From Cladocopium goreaui (taxonomy: Eukaryota > Sar > Dinophyceae > Suessiales > Symbiodiniaceae): DNA of 64,000 nt. The stretch lies in NCBI GenBank assembly GCA_947184155.2, contig CAMXCT020001451.1:1-64000 (forward strand), given 5' to 3'. The translations under genes and the position numbers were made by a program. The notes under the pieces were generated by a model. The model was not told the origin of the DNA. It worked only from the letters and a program-made list of their open reading frames with translations, and did no database searches. Positions 11,661-23,307 of the stretch are shown here, in pieces. Each line of letters begins with the position of its first letter. Within the stretch, counting starts at the first letter, position 1.

Positions 11661-12218
11661 ATATTATTGATGACACATGGGATTCAATAGGAATATGAAA
11701 CCGAAATCTATATGGGATCATGGGATGACAACATGATAACCGTCATGATCACCGTGGCTACGTCTCCACGTAGTAGCTAAAAAGGCAGATGGGATTTTTG
11801 TCGCCACCTGTCTGGTTGTTACTATTCAACTGGTTATTACTATTATAGTTCAATATGACTTGTGGGTACTTAGGTCAGCTTGTTGACAGTTGAATAGTAA
11901 CAGCCAGACAGGCATCGCTCAGCATGGGCAAAGGCATTCACAACCACCATCTTTTGTTGATAATTGTTGATGGCATTCCTCTTCATTCTTGTGATCCATC
12001 CAAGTTTCTCCAAGTTTTTCTGCTTATCCGCATTGTTTGATGACATCCCCATGTTTCTGCACTGTACACCAATTCTGCTGGCTGAATACAATATTGCGCA
12101 GTCTTACCATCCTGTTCTGCTACTTCCATCCTATGATTCCTGGTGTCTTCCACTCCCAAACTTGCGTCAAAGAAAAACCGATCAAATGCCGGAAAATCGA
12201 TGAACATCCCTATTTTCA

Positions 12219-12326
12219 CTGGTTGGTGGTTTGGAACATTTTTTATTTTCCATTTCATATATGGGATGTTATCCTTCCCATTGACGAACTCATATTTTTC
12301 AGAGGGGTAGGTCAACCACCAAGCAG
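12219..12326. mobile_element. Family B element, short subtype
   Basis: Interior GGGATGTTATCCTTCCC; right end CAACCACCAAGCAG. Confidence 0.8.
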
Positions 12327-12482
12327 TTCAGGATGAAAACATGTGGGTGTGTCTGAAAATAGTGTACCCCTAAACCCAATGGTTAATGATCATTATCCCT
12401 ATTAAATGGCTATTTCATTGGGAATATATCCTATTTTCAGACAAACCCATGTGACCCCGATGGATTTCCTTCACCACTTCAG

Positions 12483-12533
12483 GGCCTTGGCACCTTCCCG
12501 GGCGTCGTCTTGGACTTACCGCGCAAGAATGAG
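12483..12533 (+). CDS. Candidate exon
   Basis: CACCACTTCAG|GGC to AAT GAG|GTCAGC; 17 codons, phase 0 at both ends: GLGTFPGVVLDLPRKNE. The next candidate exon (12754) also starts in phase 0, leaving a 220-bp intron that contains one family A element. Confidence 0.45.
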
Positions 12534-12589
12534 GTCAGCAACAGCCGGCGTCGTCCATTTCGGGTGTGACAAGTTGGAAACCTGAGAAA

Positions 12590-12697
12590 TACCCTCTGGT
12601 AATTCAACATAGATATTGAAAATGGCCATAGAAATAGTGGATTTACCCATTGAAAATGGTGATTTTCCATAGTTATGTGTCAGTTTCCCAGAGGGTA
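12590..12697. mobile_element. Family A element
   Basis: TACCCTCTGGTAATTCAAC to CCCAGAGGGTA. It fills half of the 220-bp inferred intron between candidate exons at 12483 and 12754. Confidence 0.8.
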
Positions 12698-12753
12698 GTG
12701 GGTGAAACATCATGGAACTAACTTTTGATGTGTTTTTTTCCTCTTGTCTCTAG

Positions 12754-12834
12754 GATTTTCCGGGAAAAATGAACGGAGATCTGGTTGGAAGGCACCATTG
12801 TTTTCCGGGATCGTTGTCCGACGCCGATTTCGAA
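12754..12834 (+). CDS. Candidate exon
   Basis: Acceptor TTGTCTCTAG|GAT with a long pyrimidine tract, donor GAA|GTCTAT; 27 codons, e.g. FPGSLSDADFE. A second frame (two leading bases; reads WKAPLFSGIVV) is also open, so the frame is not settled. Confidence 0.4.
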
Positions 12835-12867
12835 GTCTATGTTAACTGGATGTGGTAAACATATTTC

Positions 12868-12932
12868 CATTTTTATGGTAAAAATATTTCCATTTTTATG
12901 GTAAAATATTTCCATTTTTATGGTAAAAAAAC
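12868..12932. repeat. Short tandem repeat TATTTCCATTTTTATGGTAAA (x3)
   Basis: Three ~23-bp units just after the candidate exon at 12754. Confidence 0.85.
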
Positions 12933-13149
12933 TCATTTAGTCTATTTCTATGTTTCTAAGTCTATGTTAACTAAGTCTTTATTAACTGGTCTGAAGATAT
13001 TTCCCCTTTTTAATAGCCAGATTAGCCACACTCAAAAACAACATTTCTGTCTCACTCCTTGGTGAAGATCGGGTACTGCTTGGGTTTTATGGATGGCCCA
13101 AGGAAGGGGGTATACCACATTTTCAGACACCCAACTCTCCGAATGTGTT

Positions 13150-13231
13150 GATTATATAATATTATATATATAGATATAGATATATATAGATATAGATAAT
13201 TAATATAGATATATAGATATATGATATAAAT

Positions 13232-13265
<34 letters not shown>

Positions 13266-13280
13266 TAGATATAGATATAA
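13150..13280. repeat. AT/GATA microsatellite
   Basis: ATAT runs and six to seven TAGA units at 13225-13262. Confidence 0.9.
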
Positions 13281-13574
13281 TCCTCTTTATTGTATCCATG
13301 ATATCCTCATGTGAACTGCATCATGATGTTTTTTTTTTTTTAATCACGGTATCCCGCATTTTCCGACAGACCGACCCGACTGGGCTTCCCCCTTTTAAAC
13401 TTGAGAAATACCTCGGATGATCGCTCGGGGTCGATAGTTTTCAGACACACCCATTTTCATATTCTGGGTATTTGCTGGTTATAACGGTTTACATATTCCA
13501 GCAAGCCCCAAAAAGATAGAGAACAGTCAAATCCAACTACTGTATATAAACTCTTGGCAAATCACACTTTTCTG

Positions 13575-13735
13575 CATCTTGTATATATATATATATGTGT
13601 ATATACACATATTATATATATATATATCTATACTGTACAAAATCACATATATATATACATATGTATATATATATATACATACATTGTCATATATAATCTC
13701 AGTAATGTATATATCATTATATATATATATAGATG
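13575..13735. repeat. AT microsatellite
   Basis: TATATA runs broken by short unique words. Similar AT runs lie at 16020, 16770, 23420, 26320, 27130, 32680, 36480, 53840, 56030 and 60005. Confidence 0.9.
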
Positions 13736-13768
13736 TCCTATATTAGATATGGATATCCCAGATCTCAG

Positions 13769-13878
13769 CGGTGAAATGCCAGGCGGAGCACAAGCTGCAA
13801 CTGGATGCAGCAGCCAAGCGCTTGCAGTGGGGGCTCCTGGGGGCCCTGTTCCAGTCGTGGCAGTGGGATCAGTTGTAG
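13769..13878 (+). CDS. Candidate exon, frame unresolved
   Basis: GC-rich island after CAGATCTCAG|C, ending before TAG|GTACCC. One frame reads LAVGAPGGPVPVVAVGS, another AEHKLQLDAAAKRLQWGLLG; both are open. Directly followed by a composite element (13889) also found at 16964. Confidence 0.35.
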
Positions 13879-13888
13879 GTACCCTCTG

Positions 13889-14330
13889 GTGGGCTGGGAT
13901 TCAATGGGGATTAGCAACTGGGGATTACCATAGGAAAATGGAGGTTTTAATGGGAAAACCAGAGGAAAACCATAGGAAAATGGAAGTTTACCCTCTGGTA
14001 AACATACAAAAACTATGGAAAATCACCATTTTCAATGGGTAAATCCGCTATTTCTATGGCCGTTTTCAATAGCAAACTGTTAAATTTCCAGAGGGTACCT
14101 ATTAATGGTGATTGATGGTGATTAATGGTGATCAATGGTAATTGCCTATTTTTCAATGGGTTTGCGAACTTGAAAATGGTGATTTATTAGTGATTTATGG
14201 ATGATTTACCTATTGAACATTGTGATTTATAGATGATAACATAGCTATTGAAACTGGCCATAGAAATTAGTTGATTTTCCCATTAAAAATTGTGATTTTC
14301 CATGGTTATGTTAACGTTTACCAGAGGGTA
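13889..14330. mobile_element. Composite A-type element, copy 1
   Basis: 442 bp, near-identical to 16964-17396. It contains GGAAAACCATAGG units, one complete family A element (13989-14097), TGGTGATTAATGG repeats and a second, 3' half A element. Confidence 0.8.
13989..14097. mobile_element. Family A element inside the composite
   Basis: TACCCTCTGGTAAACATAC to AAATTTCCAGAGGGTA. Confidence 0.82.
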
Positions 14331-14439
14331 GTCTTGAAGCTAAGAACATATGGGGTGTTCCATAAATGGAGATACCCAGCTGGATGGTAATGGGATAATA
14401 GGAATGGGAATATAATGGGATATTTTATGTTTTTTTTCA

Positions 14440-14550
14440 TCTGGTAAACGTTTACAGTTCGCGAACTGGAAAATCACCATCTTTAAGTTCGGTAAATCAC
14501 CTTTTCTATGTGCCATTTTCAATAGCAAACTGTTAAATTTCCAGAGGGTA
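14440..14550. mobile_element. Family A element, left end degraded
   Basis: TCTGGTAAACGTTTACAG to AATTTCCAGAGGGTA; the first CCC is lost. Confidence 0.7.
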
Positions 14551-15500
14551 CAGGATAACAGCATCATAAATGGATATGGGATACACATAAAGGCTGTAGA
14601 ATGGATTGGAAAGTGATGGAAATTGTTATGACAAACCGATACAAACCGCAGTTTTTTCCATTCCACTTGCAAAATGGCATGCCTGTGTTTTGTCTGAAAA
14701 CAGGGCAGACCCCAACTTATTTCCGTTATTTTCCAATCATCCATCGCAATTGAGGGTAGACCATTTCCAGAAAAAAAAAACATGTTGCCATTTTCATCAA
14801 TTGTCAATATTTAGTTTCAGGTGCCAAAACAACATGCACCAAGGCTCTTTTCAGCAGGTAGCACTGTTGGACATTGATACCCTCTAGTTTACATCTCAAA
14901 ATAGACAAAACCCTACACTTTAGTAACCGCCACGAAGTCACGAAGATAGACAGCAATTGTCCACTTAAAATATTGGATTTTACGTTTCTATCTTTTTGAG
15001 GCTTGCTTTCTCTTAGTTGGGATGTAAGTAACAACAGGCTAAGTCGTTGCGGCGCTGGAGTCGTGGAAGGAAGCCTAGATCCTTTCTCTATTGGAAGTAT
15101 GAAGCATGGGAAATACTGTAATGTGGTTAAAACAATAATAAACCAGCCATTTGGGAAAGGTCTATACCACCTATTTATGGTGAAATTGGGGATGGTTTAC
15201 TATTGTTTTACCCACATTATTCCATTGCCATGTCTATCTACAGAAAGTTACCACGCAATTCTGCTGGATACCCCATTTCGACCTGCAAACAATTCTTGGA
15301 AGTTCTGAAAGCACGGGTTCCCCTACTGGTTTGTGTTGAACATGAGATGACTCACGACATGGGGATCAATCACTGCCGGTTTTTCAGGTGCTCCAAATTG
15401 GCAGCAGAGTGAAAATGTCCATGAGCTGAACATGAATCTACTAGAAATTGCTCGATTTCTTTCCATGCGACATCAAGCACCATCAACTTTTCATGTTTTC
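14551..15500. other. No gene seen (probable intron)
   Basis: AT-rich, with one family F copy. Frames of 76-155 codons on either strand lack splice-like edges or recognisable motifs. Confidence 0.5.
15160..15232. repeat. Family F repeat, copy 1
   Basis: ATACCACCTATTTATGGTG and AAATTGGGGATGG, shared with 37425. Confidence 0.6.
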
Positions 15501-15504
15501 TCAG

Positions 15505-15588
15505 GTCCCTTGCGCCATCCGGGTGACACGTCGCGGCAAAGCTTTCTCTGAGGATGCTGCCCGTGGTGTCGTCGAGTGCATCTGCCGA
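15505..15588 (+). CDS. Candidate exon
   Basis: Acceptor ATGTTTTCTCAG|GTC; phase 0 reading VPCAIRVTRRGKAFSEDAAR then GVVECICR before TGA at 15589. No clear GT donor before the stop, so the 3' edge is uncertain. The minus strand is also open over this stretch. Confidence 0.35.
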
Positions 15589-15654
15589 TGAGCGTAGCGA
15601 AGCTTTGGACACTCAGGTTGGAGCGTGGTGACCAGTACCGATAGAAATTGGAGG

Positions 15655-15763
15655 TACCCTCTGGTAAACTAACATAGCTATTGAAAATGGCCATGTATAG
15701 TGAGTTTTCCCATAAAAAAATGGTGATTTTCAATAGTTTTGTAAACGTTTACCAGGCCGGGTA
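15655..15763. mobile_element. Family A element with mixed ends
   Basis: Left end TACCCTCTGGTAAAC, right end GTTTACCAGGCCGGGTA: the two termini belong to different TIR variants. Confidence 0.8.
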
Positions 15764-16258
15764 ACCATTTTGATCCATTTTTGTTGAGGTTGTTTTTGGA
15801 ACATCATCCCAAAATCTGGCTTGAAACATGGTACAGTGCCTCTAGTCTAGGTGTTTTTTTTTTAACCTTGCTGATCGTAAGTCCCAGTTTATGAGGTTAT
15901 CCCATATATTCCCACAGAAAAGTGGGTGACAGTCACGATGGCTTCCCAAAACGCGCCATTTCATCACTTTTTCGACATGAACATAGCCATAGAATTGGAG
16001 TATCCCTATTGTTCACCAAACCTTATATATATATAATTATATACATATATATATACATGTATATTGTAAATATATGTATACATATATGTATATATATATA
16101 TCATCCGGCAATCAAACGTGGCTTGCTGGAAAACCATCCATTTAGCTGGATGATTTTCCCATGCAAAAAAAACTTCCATGGCCAGTTCGGGGATTTCCCA
16201 TTGCCATGTTTGAAATCCTGCACCACCAATCCAGGGTGGTTGAAAGCCTATAAACAAT

Positions 16259-16356
16259 GGGATAAACTAACATAACTAGGGAAAATCACCATTTTTAATG
16301 GGAAAATCCACTAGAAATGGTCATTTTCAATAGCTATGTTAAATTACCAGAGGGTA
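16259..16356. mobile_element. Family A element, left TIR missing
   Basis: Begins GGGATAAACTAACATAAC and ends AAATTACCAGAGGGTA. Confidence 0.7.
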
Positions 16357-16904
16357 TCAACTGGTGCAGGATTTCGCAACCATCCACTCCAGGATCATCA
16401 CAGCCCAACATCCCCAGACGACTCTCCCTGTGTTGAGTCGTTGTGAATTTCCACCAATCAGGATCGTTCCTAGTCTCACATCTACGATTCAATAAGATTG
16501 GCCATGGGGAGTTGTACTACGGCTATTCCTAGCCAGCCAAACACTGATTAGAAAAGGGGGATATACATTGGCCAAGGAAACGGCTAAACCCGCCAGTTTT
16601 TTGATATCAACCAGCTAGATGCAGGGACACCTACAGTAATTATACACCAAATATTTTTAATCTATGGGCCATCAGTTTTTGTATATCCAACATTTGGCAA
16701 TACCGCTTTCTCTAAAATGAACATTTTTATGGATATCCAAAGTGAATGGATATTTGTGTGCATATATATTTATAATATTTATTATATTATATGATATATA
16801 TATATATATATTCCAAAAATATGCCCAAATCTCCATGTTGGCTTGTTCTTTTAACTCCCCAAAATCGGCTTCGATCGCCAGTTGTTCCCTTCCAAACCTG
16901 GCAG

Positions 16905-16963
16905 TGCTGTCGGCCGGGGCCCCCGAAAGACCTCCAGCGACGTCCTGCGTGGCAGTGGCTACG
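16905..16963 (+). CDS. Candidate exon ending exactly at a duplicated element
   Basis: Acceptor AACCTGGCAG|TG, donor ACG|GTGGGT; 19 codons after two leading bases: LSAGAPERPPATSCVAVAT. The GT donor is the first base pair of the composite element 16964-17396. A minus-strand frame over the same island is also open and protein-like. Confidence 0.38.
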
Positions 16964-17396
16964 GTGGGTTGGGATTCAATGGAGATTAGCAACTGGGGAT
17001 TACCATAGGAAAATGGAGGTTTTAATGGGAAAACCAGAGGAACACCATAGGAAAATGGAAGTTTACCCTCTGGTAAACATACAAAAACTATGGAAAATCA
17101 CCATTTTCAATGGGTAAATCCACTATTTCTATGGCCATTTTCAATAGCAAGCTGTTAAATTACCAGAGGGTACCTATTGATTGATGGTGATTAATGGTGA
17201 TCAATGGTAATTACCTATTTTTCAATGGGTTTGCGAACTTGAAAATGGTGATTTATTAGTGATTTATGGATGATTTACCTATTGAACATGGTGATTTATA
17301 GATGATTTACCTATTGAAAATGGCCATAGAAATAGTTGATTTATCTAATAAAAACACGGTGATTTTCCATAGCTATGTTAGTTTACCAGAGGGTAG
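16964..17396. mobile_element. Composite A-type element, copy 2, abutting an exon
   Basis: 433-bp counterpart of 13889-14330. Its first bases GTGGGTTGGG form the inferred donor of the exon 16905-16963. Confidence 0.8.
17064..17172. mobile_element. Family A element inside the composite
   Basis: TACCCTCTGGTAAACATAC to AAATTACCAGAGGGTA. Confidence 0.82.
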
Positions 17397-17397
17397 C

Positions 17398-17521
17398 CTC
17401 TAGTAAACTAACAGTTTGCTATGCAAAATCACCACTTTATAAAGGGCAGTGAATCAATGATTCAATGTTATAAATGGGCCAATAGCATCCAATAGCAAAC
17501 TGTTAAATTACCGGAGGGTAA
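17398..17521. mobile_element. Family A element, diverged
   Basis: CTCTAGTAAACTAACAG to AAATTACCGGAGGGTA; it abuts the composite element. Confidence 0.65.
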
Positions 17522-17576
17522 TGGAGATCAATGGGACGATATCTTGGTATAATAATGGGCTCATTTGTATGGACAT

Positions 17577-17705
17577 GGATTGATCTGGGTAAATGATAGT
17601 GACCGAAGCCTGCAACCGAAGCCTGGAATGATGGGAATTGGATTCGGAGAAGTATTCCACTATGACCGAACTTTTCAGGTTAGTGAATTAGTGTAATTCA
17701 CCCAG
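17577..17705. mobile_element. Family E element (CTGGGTAAAT TIR)
   Basis: ATCTGGGTAAATGATAG to TAATTCACCCAGAT; the interior has GACCGAAGCC twice. Confidence 0.68.
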
Positions 17706-19075
17706 ATGAATACTGTACTCGTAGTTAGAAGTACCATAAACCATAGTGAAAGAAGAGTTATGTTCTCCAGTTTGGCCATCATTTGGGGGCATTAAAAATA
17801 CCCAGGTTGATTGGTTATGAAATGGGAGTTATACTACCTGGCTATTGGGGATCATGAACTAACTAAGCGTAACTAACTAACCCATTGTTTTTATATAAGG
17901 GAAACCATTTTCAACCAAGCAGCATTTCCTGAGATCGGACAGCAAGTTAGTTTTAATGGCTCAAAATTGAGGCCGCAGGTAGTAATTGGAGGAGCATGTC
18001 ATCCCAAGTTATTTAAGAAAATGGGATTCGAAGCAAGAAACATTGGTATTTCGTTCTTTTTGGAAGAGGATCATCAAACTGTTCATTCAAAGTCATAGCA
18101 GAAAGTTGGTTTGGGATGGTTTTGGTATGTTTTGCTATTTGATCAACAGATGTAGATTTTTTTCCACTGTTGAACAACTGATCTGGACCTCCCAAAAACA
18201 TCCAAACATGATCTTCCACGTCTTTTTAAACATTTCATCGTATTCAAAAACGGGGGTTTCCATAAATGGGGGATCTCCAAAAATGGTTGGTTTATAATGG
18301 AAAATCCCATCTATAAATGGATGATTTATTAGGGCGACTCCCATTTCAGGAGTTTCCTCCAATTGGTTTCAGTATTTGAGCAGCACCCCTTCTGAAAGGT
18401 CTCGCCAAGGCTGAGATCCCAAGTTTTGCAGTACAGTCATCATGTAGTTATGTTATGTTATATGTTATATATTAACTATATGTTATATGTTATATGTTAT
18501 AGGTTACATGTTATAGGCATAGGTTATATGTTATCTTTATTTCTGACATCTGTGGTTTTTGACAGGTGATGACACAACTTTTTTCATTCACCTGTGAAAA
18601 TCCCAAGTGCGCTTTTACGGGTGAATAGCTCATTGACAGCCCTTTTTTTGTGTCCATATACTCATTGCTTACAGTGACCTCGTTTTGAGATATAGAAATA
18701 TGGTTCCATTCTTCCGGCCTGGAAATGCGATTGGGACTTAACCTGAGTTAGCTTTCCAATCTTAGGTACCTTTTGGTGAACACAAAAAAACAACTCGCTG
18801 CTTACTGGAACTCCAGTTGTGTGTGGTGAGTTCTTGAGCTGATAAACCGATACATGGTGAATGCGACTGGGAAACTGATCGGTAAATGGTTGGCTTCCAC
18901 ATATTTTCGTCGCCACAAATAGAGATGTTTTCTATATAAATCATCATAAATCACATCATTTCATGATTTTGCTAAATATTTTATACGTTTATGTTTAAAC
19001 CACATATTCTGATTGTTAATCTTTGTTTTTTCTGGCCGTTGGTGGCCGTTGGGACATTTAAGGGAAGTTGGGACA
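17706..19075. other. No gene seen (probable intron)
   Basis: A 103-codon + strand frame (17986-18297) has AT-rich codon use and no family resemblance; it is not called. Confidence 0.45.
18443..18535. repeat. ATGTTATAT-type short tandem repeat
   Basis: ATGTTAT, ATGTTATAT and ATAGGTTAT units repeated about ten times. Confidence 0.85.
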
Positions 19076-19079
19076 CTCT

Positions 19080-19250
19080 GAGGCTTCGGGCGTTCCAAGA
19101 CGGCCAGTGGTGTCACTGACGTGGTGGTCGGGGACCCGGACGGGGGAACCTCGGGGACCTAAAAAAGGTGGTGGTGCCCCCGGTCGAGTGTGCGATCAGT
19201 TGGGGCAACAAGAACTCCAATTTCACTATGGGTTTTTGTTGGCGATATAT
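19080..19250 (+). CDS. Candidate exon region, boundaries unclear
   Basis: GC-rich island in AT-rich sequence. One frame reads VVVPPVECAISWGNKNSNF, another TASGVTDVVVGDPDGG. No convincing acceptor precedes the first frame. Confidence 0.3.
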
Positions 19251-19980
19251 CTATAATTATCTATGGTGTCTATATGTATCTATAGTTAATATGGGCTTTC
19301 TGAAGCAATTGATATAAGTGTCCGAAAATTCTGGTAACTTGATTTTTTTGCCCGTAAAAAAGGGGCCACATATTCCTTCTAGGACTTGCCAATGTTTGCA
19401 ATGTTTGCCAGGTAAAGATGGGATAGAATGGGATTTAACATGGACAATTTGATGATTATGGGATGATGAAAATCCTGGGTTTGTTTAAGGTGATTGTTTA
19501 TTTCCCAATGGAAAATCCATCATGTGGGGAATCTATTTTTTTCGTGAATACCATCTGGTTATGACATGTTATGACATTCACAGTTCGCCATGGAAAATCC
19601 ACCCATGCTATCAAGAACGCTATGGCCCATCTATTTCGATCTATGGGCCATGGCTCTGTTCCATGGCTATTTTCCATGGGGAACACCGAATCAGAACATC
19701 CGAAAGGGTTTTTTACTGCCGGAAGATCAAAAAAAAAATTGGGTGTCAGACCTGAAAAAACGACAAATCCCAACATATCTCAACATATCTCTAGCCAATA
19801 TGGGGGACAATTATGATACGGATGGGATATCCGATATGCCATAATCTGAGTATATGATAGTAGATGTATAATCATAAATGACCCAGTCATTTTTCGGTAA
19901 ATATACCAGCACCATGGTTCGCATGTCAGGGCATGTCGCAATCCTTCTCCATCCTTTTTTGAAGAATCGTGAAAATTATT

Positions 19981-20190
19981 TGGTTGGTGGTGACTGGAAC
20001 CATGGATTTTTGAATGAATTTCCCATATTTATTAATTGGGAAGTTCATCATCCCAACTGACGAACTCCATGATTTTTCAGAGGGGTAGGTATGCCACCCA
20101 ACCAGTTATAGTAAACCACATTATGGCATAATGGTTGGGATTAACCACTGGTCAACGAAAGATTTCATAACCATTGGGATTAATTCTCAC
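19981..20190. mobile_element. Family B element with shared right flank
   Basis: TGGTTGGTGGTGACTGGAACC to CCACCCAACCAG (ends 20105); the next ~85 bp (TTATAGTAAACCACATTATG...) match the flank of the copy at 28911. Confidence 0.78.
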
Positions 20191-20409
20191 CAACAGAACG
20201 TGTTTTTATACTCTTAAATCCCATTGGGATGAATTCTACAATTAAAATCCCAGCAAAAATTCAACTATAATTATTATACAATAAGTCCGACTGGGTTTAC
20301 AACCCAGAACAAAAACACAGCCAACTACCAACCTTCGGAGCATCCGCAATTGCGATGGAACCGGTGCTCATCGGAGCCTTTTTCAAGGGCTCAAAGACCC
20401 ATCTTTCCT

Positions 20410-20528
20410 TACCATCTGGTTATTTAACATAGCCATGGAAAATCACCATTTTTAATAGGTAAACCCAGTTGTTCACCATCTATAAATGGGCCATTTTCCA
20501 TGGCTAGGTTAGTCATAACCAGATGGTA
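20410..20528. mobile_element. Family A element, ATGG variant
   Basis: TACCATCTGGTTATTTAAC to GTCATAACCAGATGGTA. Confidence 0.75.
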
Positions 20529-20555
20529 TAAGCGATAAATGACCCCTTTGTCCAG

Positions 20556-20646
20556 CCGTTCTCGGTCGCAAGGAACCCACCCTCTCGGCTCGGTCGCAGC
20601 ATCCGGAAGTGCCGGCCATGGAGGCAGGGCGAGCTCTTCGAAAACG
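20556..20646 (+). CDS. Candidate exon
   Basis: Acceptor ACCCCTTTGTCCAG|C and donor AACG|GTGACG; 30 codons, phase 0 in and 1 out, e.g. RKCRPWRQGELFEN. It lies directly after a family A element (20410-20528). An island at 20330-20400 is also GC-rich but open in all three frames. Confidence 0.4.
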
Positions 20647-21482
20647 GTGACGTGTTGCCTCGACCTGGTGATTTTTTCATGGTGATTTCAGATTTCAGAT
20701 ATTTGAGCAGTGATTTCATAGTGACTTAGTGGTTTCATGGAATTTTTCATGGCAAAGATGGTGATCTTTTTTTGGAGTAGACCGTGAGGATATGATCCAA
20801 AAACGGTTGGCTACGGATGAGTATCCATGGGTGGTGATCAGTATTGATTCAAGGCTTGGAGTTGGATGTTCGTTAAAACCGCCCTCCAATTTTCTTTCAC
20901 AGTTTGCAAAGTGGAAAATGTGCATTTGCCTAGTAAAGATGGCGAAGTATAGATGATGTGCCTTATGAATCATCTATAAATAGCTTGAACATGGATGAAC
21001 ATGGCCTATGAGTAGATGATTTGCCGATTGATGGTGAGTTTCCATAAGTCATGTTAAACTTCCAGAGGGTAAAAATCGTGGCGAATTGTGACCCAACCAT
21101 TAGACGGTTCAATGCCAGACATAACCAAGTATATATACAGTAGTGAGAATTGATACCATTCCCCTTTTTGACCAACCATCCATCGCCAAATTATGCCAAC
21201 TTGCTGGAAAGATCGCTAGTTTGGTGGCGATATGATGAGACCCAAACACTGAACCTGGAAAGAAGAGGGTGCCTTCAATTGGTTGGGGAAAAAAGTCATG
21301 AGTAGGTCAACATGCCAGGTGCAGCGCCCGAGACGCATCGATTTTTAGGATGTTCGTAACTTTTTGCGACAGAACACATCTCCAAAATTTGGGCGCCCAA
21401 ATTTTGGGTATCCAACTGGCACCAACAAAAAATGGGACGATTTTGACATGGTTTTGGTGACCCATCGACATCCCATGGCCAG

Positions 21483-21520
21483 ACCCACGACGACACGTCC
21501 GTTGCGGCTCGGTGGCCAAG
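21483..21520 (+). CDS. Candidate short exon
   Basis: GGCCAG|ACC to AAG|GTGTGG, 38 nt; frames read PTTTRPLRLGGQ or PRRHVRCGSVAK. Supported only by composition and splice-like edges. Confidence 0.22.
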
Positions 21521-22038
21521 GTGTGGCTATGGAGGCTACTATAAATGGGCCATCGGAAAATTGTTAACTTACTACTAGATTCTAATAGATTCTATATAGA
21601 TTGTTGGATTAACTTACTATAGATTTAAATAGACTATAGATTCTAATAGATTGGATTCTGATTCTGGACCCAACTGAAAATGGCCATGCAGGGCTGTGGA
21701 GATTTGGGATAGCCCCCTTTTTCCTTCGGTCTTTCAAACTGAGACAAACAGAGACAAACAGAACTATGGAAAATCACCATGAAAAATGAAAATCAATGAA
21801 AATCAACTATAATGCGCCGCGCCATTTTCCACGGCCATATTAGTTTACTGGAGGGTACATAAGTTCCACATAAGTTCCATTTGAGTCATTATTGGTGCAA
21901 ATCTCAAAAGCCAAATATTTATCAATGCACGTTTTCTGGGCCCTTGGTTGCTGCAGCCATGTGTGAGGTGCAGGCAATACCCATCCATCGATACTGAGCA
22001 GATCCAACTTTGAGTCAAATTCAATCACAATCTTTGAA

Positions 22039-22143
22039 TACCCTCTGGTAAACATACAAAAAACGGAGAAAATCACCATTTTTAATGGCTAAATCCACTA
22101 TAAATGGCAATTTTCAATAGCTATGTTAGTTTGCCAGAGGGTA
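22039..22143. mobile_element. Family A element
   Basis: TACCCTCTGGTAAACATAC to GTTTGCCAGAGGGTA. Confidence 0.8.
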
Positions 22144-22269
22144 TCTTTGATATTAAAATCATGCCAAAACCATCCAAAACCACGTTTTTCCTAGAAACAG
22201 TTCTTCAATCCCATTGATTTTCGTAGTTCTTCGAAGATTTTTCGGCGATGCACCGAGGATTTTTCGCAG

Positions 22270-22342
22270 GACTTTGATCTGGAATTCGAAGTGGATCGAC
22301 ACTACCTCTGCGAGGCTCGTCCGGCTACAGGGGCACATATGT
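22270..22342 (+). CDS. Candidate exon
   Basis: Acceptor GATTTTTCGCAG|GAC; phase 0 reading FDLEFEVDRHYLCEARPATG. The donor is not clear (CATAT|GTTTTT is possible). Acidic beta-strand-like composition unlike the flanks. Confidence 0.38.
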
Positions 22343-22628
22343 TTTTTTAAATGGATATCACCATGATACATCTAGATTTGGACTCTATATATATATATGG
22401 TTATATAGGAATATATACTCTTAGGGTCGCTAGTCTGGCTGCTTCAATAGGGGGCTGTTTCGGCTTGTAGTGGCACCAATAAAATCACAATTGAATCCAA
22501 GAATCTCTTTGCAAGGGAGGTCGCAGAATGAGCTGGAAAAAACTGTAGGATTTCTAGGGAGACAATCAGGAATCGGCTTGTTTTTTAGCCCGCAAGAATC
22601 TGGTTCAAGGCTTGACAAGTTGCCAAAT

Positions 22629-22925
22629 CTAAAAACGATCTGGGAAAACTATGGAATAAGTTTGGAAAAACATGGATAAAAAGACCATGAGGGGTGGGGA
22701 CAAAACTGGGAATGATCTGGGAAAACCATGGGAAGATGTTGGGAAGAACTTGGGAAAACTAAAGGAAAAAGGTGGGAAAAACTTGGGAAAACTGGGGGGC
22801 GGGGGCAAAACTGGGAATGATCTGGGAAAGATGTGGGCACGATCTGGGAAGGACCCAGGATCCAGGAGTGATGTGGGAATATTTCGGAAATACAATGGGA
22901 ACAAGTATGGGCATGGCTGGAGGAA
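22629..22925. repeat. Degenerate GGGAAAA minisatellite
   Basis: Units such as CTGGGAAAACCATGGGAAGA and TTGGGAAAACT repeat irregularly. Both strands stay open through it; not coding. Confidence 0.8.
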
Positions 22926-23242
22926 GGTAAGAGCATTTGTTAAACAAGCAAACACCTGGTCTAAATGTTTTGCCATGGGATGGCTTGTCATATTCTGACT
23001 ATGTAGGCACCATCAGGGATTTTCATGGGATTTGAAAGGGAATCGCCTGGGACACAGCAAGGATTGTTAAAGGAGTTGTTTGGGAAAGGAATGATGTGCC
23101 AAATTTGGCTGCCTCAATTAAAGCTGCCCCTCATCAGAGCAGCCCAGGTAATGATCAAATGATATAGTATCTTTCGATATTATATTATTTGGACATATAT
23201 TATCTTTTATAGGGGTACATAAATTTGTTTTGCTACTGGCAG

Positions 23243-23307
23243 AAAGTACCTTTCGATGCGGGGAAACTCAGCCAGCGTCATCTCTTCCGATCACATCACC
23301 ATGCACG
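23243..23307 (+). CDS. Candidate exon, frame unresolved
   Basis: GCTACTGGCAG|A to GCACG|GTGACC, 65 nt. All three frames are open (e.g. GKLSQRHLFRSHHHA; GNSASVISSDHITMH), so only the splice-like edges and GC content support it. Confidence 0.3.

Noticed and set aside
16672-16992. Minus-strand coding exon (reads ARFGREQLAIEADFGELKEQ)
   Set aside because: Protein-like, but it overlaps a + strand island with good splice edges, and all chained exons are on +; kept only as an alternative.
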